Assembly: GCA_017540915.1 (NCBI GenBank)
Contig: JAFYAD010000254.1
Span: 1-8,370 of the forward strand
Length of the DNA: 8,370 bases
Source: Lachnospiraceae bacterium
GTDB lineage: Bacteria > Bacillota_A > Clostridia > Lachnospirales > Lachnospiraceae
Direction: 5' to 3'
Below the pieces are notes generated by a model, which did no database searches, was not told the DNA's origin, and worked only from the letters and a program-made list of their open reading frames with translations. A program made the position numbers and the translations under genes. Positions 5,796-8,370 of the stretch are shown here, one piece after another; position 1 is the stretch's first letter; each line of letters begins with the position of its first letter.

Positions 5796-5828
5796 ATGGA
5801 CGGGTTATATTCAGGAGTTTTATTATGA
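5796..5828 (+). CDS. Possible 10-codon leader peptide upstream of the response regulator
   Basis: ATG at 5796 opens MDGLYSGVLL and stops at TGA 5826-5828, overlapping the regulator start as ATGA. GAAGAGG (5784-5790) lies 5 nt before it. The regulator also has its own site, AGGAG (5813-5817), inside this short frame, so translational coupling is possible but not required. The peptide has no repeated codon suggestive of amino-acid attenuation. Chance is a real alternative for so short a frame. Confidence 0.3.
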   Translation: MDGLYSGVLL

Positions 5829-6625
5829 GATTACGTATTTTGGTCACGGGCAAAAACAGGAGGATCGCCAATGATATCTGCGATCACCTTCTGCAGGACA
5901 GAGGGTATGAGCCCATGAAATGCGCTGCTTCAAAGAAAGCAATCATAGACACGGTGCTCACTTCCATGCCGCATATCATCATAATTTGTCTGGGCAACGA
6001 GAGTCCGGAGTCTGCCAAGATATATAATGTGCTGTGCAACAGTACGGGCGGATCTTCATTCAAGATATTCGTTGTCACCAATGACGAGGACAGAAAGATC
6101 TTTTTAAATGAGACCGAGATAGAGAAACTCTTTTTGCTGCCTAGGCCGGTATCGCTGGTATCTCTCTATATGAAACTGGAGGAGCTTGAGGCATATTTTG
6201 AAAAGAACGGTTTCAGTGAACTGCCTATGATCTCGGAATATGTCAATGAGAGGGCATTTCGCAGAAAACGTATTCTGGTGGTGGATGACGATTCACAGCA
6301 GCTTGCCCTTATAAGGGATCAGCTCAGGGAGTTTTATGATGTGACCCTTGTAAACGGTGCAAGACAGGCGCTGAGGTTCCTTGACAAGCAGGAGGCGGAT
6401 CTGGTACTGCTGGATTACATGATGTCGGATATGGACGGCCCCGAGATGCTGAAGGTCATGAGGTCTGATGAGAAACTGCGGGATATTCCCGTCATATTCC
6501 TGACCGGACTTGCAGACCGTGACAGAGTCATAAATCTTCTGGTGGAGCTAAAACCTCAGGGATATGTGGTGAAACCCTCCAAAAAATCCGAGCTCGTGGC
6601 AAGGATCATTGATGTTTTGGGATAG
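5825..6625 (+). CDS. Response regulator with a degenerate and a canonical receiver domain, no output domain
   Basis: A 266-residue cytoplasmic signalling protein. Residues ~1-125 have receiver-like layout (RILVTG strand, HIIIICLG strand, FKIFVVTN strand, LLPRPVSLVSLYMKL end) but lack the acidic pair and the phospho-accepting aspartate, and have PRP where KP is expected, so it is probably a pseudo-receiver. Residues ~149-266 are a full receiver: VVDDD (152-156), phospho-acceptor D197 in VLLDYMM, T227 in IFLTG, and K250 in VVKPSK. No DNA-binding, GGDEF, HD or methylesterase domain follows, and the protein ends with the second receiver. It may therefore act by protein contact or as a phosphorelay intermediate. 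AGGAG (5813-5817) precedes the ATG by 7 nt, with a promoter at 5741-5768. A hybrid kinase gene begins 26 nt after the stop, so they are very likely one operon and partners. Confidence 0.88.
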   Translation: MRLRILVTGKNRRIANDICDHLLQDRGYEPMKCAASKKAIIDTVLTSMPHIIIICLGNESPESAKIYNVLCNSTGGSSFKIFVVTNDEDRKIFLNETEIEKLFLLPRPVSLVSLYMKLEELEAYFEKNGFSELPMISEYVNERAFRRKRILVVDDDSQQLALIRDQLREFYDVTLVNGARQALRFLDKQEADLVLLDYMMSDMDGPEMLKVMRSDEKLRDIPVIFLTGLADRDRVINLLVELKPQGYVVKPSKKSELVARIIDVLG

Positions 6626-6651
6626 TTGGCAAATCCGATGGTGGGACCTAT

Positions 6652-8370
6652 ATGAAACCGGTTACAGATAAATTATATTTATTCATCAAGATTTTTTTTG
6701 CAGGGTTGATACTCTTCTCCCTGCTGGTTTTTTTGTGTCTGATAGTTCAAAGTCCCATAGCCGGTCACGCACAATATGGGGTTACCGAAACGGAGAGAAT
6801 AGCGGGTCTGTCAATGGGCAGACTTGTGTTTGTTTTTTCTCTCCTGATAATCGCCTTTATGGCCATCATCATAGGCTTTATACTGCGTGTTTTCCGGAAG
6901 ATGAAAACACCTATAATGGTGTTGGGTACAGGAGTTTTATTCACAGCCGTGTGGCTGATCTTTGATTCAGGATATTTTTATAATGCTTTTCTACTCGATT
7001 CCGTGGACGGAGTAATGTCTTTTCTCATGATATTGCTCGTGCCTTTCCCCTTTATTTTTTACCTTGAAGTTTTGCAGGAAAACAGATACAGAAAGCTGTA
7101 TGTGATACTGACTCTTCTGCTGGAAGTGTCAGCATTGGTGTGCATCCTGCTGCATTTCACAAAGGTGGCAGACTATTCGTCGCTGAAATATGTTATCGCA
7201 TTGATCGAGGGAGTAGTGATATCCGGAGTGGTCTTCGCCATGGTACAGGATTTCAGGGACGGATCATACAGAAAATACCTGCTCAGCTATATAGGAGTGG
7301 GTGGACTGGCGGTATCATGTGCGATAGAGTTGATCAGTCGTGTGCTGACTCAGGACAGCCGTGTCGGCACGTTTATCATAGTGGGTCTCTTCTGGACGGT
7401 GATGCTGGGTATTCTCCATCAACTTTTTGCTGTGCGCGAGGCCCAGGAAAAGGCCGCCATGGCAGTCAGAGCCAGCGAGACCAAGACCAATTTCCTGGCA
7501 AATATGTCCCATGAGATCCGCACTCCGATGAATGCCATACTAGGCATGGATGAGATGATACTAAGGGAGGCAAAGAATAATCCCAGGATCCTGAAATACG
7601 CCCAGGATATAAAATCCGCCGGCAACATGCTGCTGTCCATCATAAACGGTATACTGGATCTCAGCAAGATCGAGTCGGGGAAGGCAGAGCTGGTGGAAAA
7701 TGATTTCGACATTCGACCGGTCATAAATGATCTCGTGAATATTGTAAAAAAACGGGCTGAAGACAAGAATCTGAATTTTTCATTTGATGTTGCATCCGGG
7801 ATCCCGGTAAAGCTGTGCGGAGATGAGACCCGGATCAGGCAGGTCATGTTGAATATCATCAACAATGCCGTGAAATACACGAATGACGGTTTTGTGGAGG
7901 TTATGCTGAACGCGGATATCGACGGTATGCCGGAAGGCAGGACTAAACTCATACTTACTGTAAAAGATACAGGTATCGGAATCCGTGAGGAAGATGTGGA
8001 AAAGCTCTTTCAGCCCTTTGACAGACTGGAACAGACCAAGAACAGGAACATAGAAGGCACAGGTCTCGGACTCAGTATAGCCTACACTTATGTGAAGCTT
8101 ATGGGCGGAGATATAAATGTGAAGAGTGTTTACGGTGAGGGATCTGTATTCACGGTCTTCATGCCGGTGTCGGTGGTGGATGGTGCTCCTATAGGTGATA
8201 TCTCGCGCACCATCAACATCATCAGGGAAGCCGGGGAGGAAGAGGAGACCTACATTATGGCGCCCGGCGCCAGGGTTTTGGTGATCGACGACAATGAGAT
8301 GAATCTTGAGGTTATATCCGGTCTCCTGGAACGCAGCCGCATGAGAGTCGATCTGGCGCAGTCCGGAGCA
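6652..8370 (+). CDS. Eight-span membrane hybrid histidine kinase, cut by the window edge
   Basis: 573 codons remain open to the last base, so the C-terminus is missing. Likely membrane spans: 10-32, 58-80, 87-105, 120-140, 149-169, 179-198, 209-229 and 239-260. This gives one span plus a seven-span block resembling 7TM sensor modules, with no large extracellular domain. A short helical linker follows. The HisKA domain (~277-345) has NMSHEIRTPMNAILGM with phospho-accepting H287. The HATPase domain (~385-500) has IINNAVKYT (N-box, around 402-409), DTGIGI (from D439), FQPFDRLEQ and GTGLGLSI (from G469). From ~542 a receiver begins, VLVIDDNEMN with D546 and D547; its phospho-acceptor lies outside. 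The ATG at 6652 follows a weak GGTGGGA (6640-6646); no upstream in-frame start exists after the preceding stop. It probably signals through its own receiver to the two-receiver protein encoded just before. The ligand is unknown. Confidence 0.92.
   Translation, partial: MKPVTDKLYLFIKIFFAGLILFSLLVFLCLIVQSPIAGHAQYGVTETERIAGLSMGRLVFVFSLLIIAFMAIIIGFILRVFRKMKTPIMVLGTGVLFTAVWLIFDSGYFYNAFLLDSVDGVMSFLMILLVPFPFIFYLEVLQENRYRKLYVILTLLLEVSALVCILLHFTKVADYSSLKYVIALIEGVVISGVVFAMVQDFRDGSYRKYLLSYIGVGGLAVSCAIELISRVLTQDSRVGTFIIVGLFWTVMLGILHQLFAVREAQEKAAMAVRASETKTNFLANMSHEIRTPMNAILGMDEMILREAKNNPRILKYAQDIKSAGNMLLSIINGILDLSKIESGKAELVENDFDIRPVINDLVNIVKKRAEDKNLNFSFDVASGIPVKLCGDETRIRQVMLNIINNAVKYTNDGFVEVMLNADIDGMPEGRTKLILTVKDTGIGIREEDVEKLFQPFDRLEQTKNRNIEGTGLGLSIAYTYVKLMGGDINVKSVYGEGSVFTVFMPVSVVDGAPIGDISRTINIIREAGEEEETYIMAPGARVLVIDDNEMNLEVISGLLERSRMRVDLAQSGA

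Noticed and set aside
7419..7952. 177-codon minus-strand frame opposite the histidine kinase
   Set aside because: Antisense to the HisKA/HATPase coding sequence; low-complexity Ser/Phe composition typical of a shadow.
1..8370. CRISPR array, tRNA/rRNA genes, transposase or insertion-sequence ends, integrase, toxin-antitoxin pair
   Set aside because: No regularly spaced repeats, tRNA-like cloverleaf or transposase/integrase motifs seen on either strand. The HTH genes lack a recognisable toxin partner, since the neighbouring product has a signal peptide and beta domains.

Overview
The window looks like chromosome of an anaerobic, fermentative, flagellated Firmicute, most likely a clostridial Lachnospiraceae relative (Butyrivibrio/Roseburia-like). 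The signs are the tail of an AdhE-type aldehyde/alcohol dehydrogenase, strong GGAGG ribosome sites, a clostridial-style flagellin tail, a secreted Fn3-type surface protein and a multi-membrane-span hybrid histidine kinase. This placement is inferred from protein style; no marker gene is present.

Layout. (1) 1-1167, + strand: the end of adhE, then an aminoglycoside-phosphotransferase-fold kinase of unknown substrate. (2) 1168-1318: a perfect 16-bp hairpin that probably terminates transcription from both sides. (3) 1319-3692: an AT-richer accessory-looking block. A minus-strand pair (an HTH regulator with a three-cysteine motif, then a secreted protein with two PPC-like domains and an Fn3-like domain) faces away from a plus-strand small XRE repressor. 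A 421-bp divergent control region between them carries a good promoter for the minus pair, a perfect 14-bp palindrome and a second inverted repeat. (4) 3693-4082: a junction leading into the last ~89 codons of a flagellin gene whose front is missing. (5) 4146-5705: thiE and thiD, two consecutive steps of thiamine phosphate synthesis, separated by a leader that can form alternative hairpins. No TPP riboswitch is visible. (6) 5741-8370: a consensus-like promoter, a possible 10-codon leader peptide, a two-receiver response regulator without output domain, and an eight-span hybrid histidine kinase that runs off the right edge.

How the parts work together. ThiE and ThiD supply thiamine phosphate. 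The regulator and hybrid kinase form a two-component or phosphorelay unit with an unknown signal. The region most worth following up is the divergent two-regulator/secreted-protein locus beside the decapitated flagellin. Nothing here can be called a new defence or mobile system on sequence alone.
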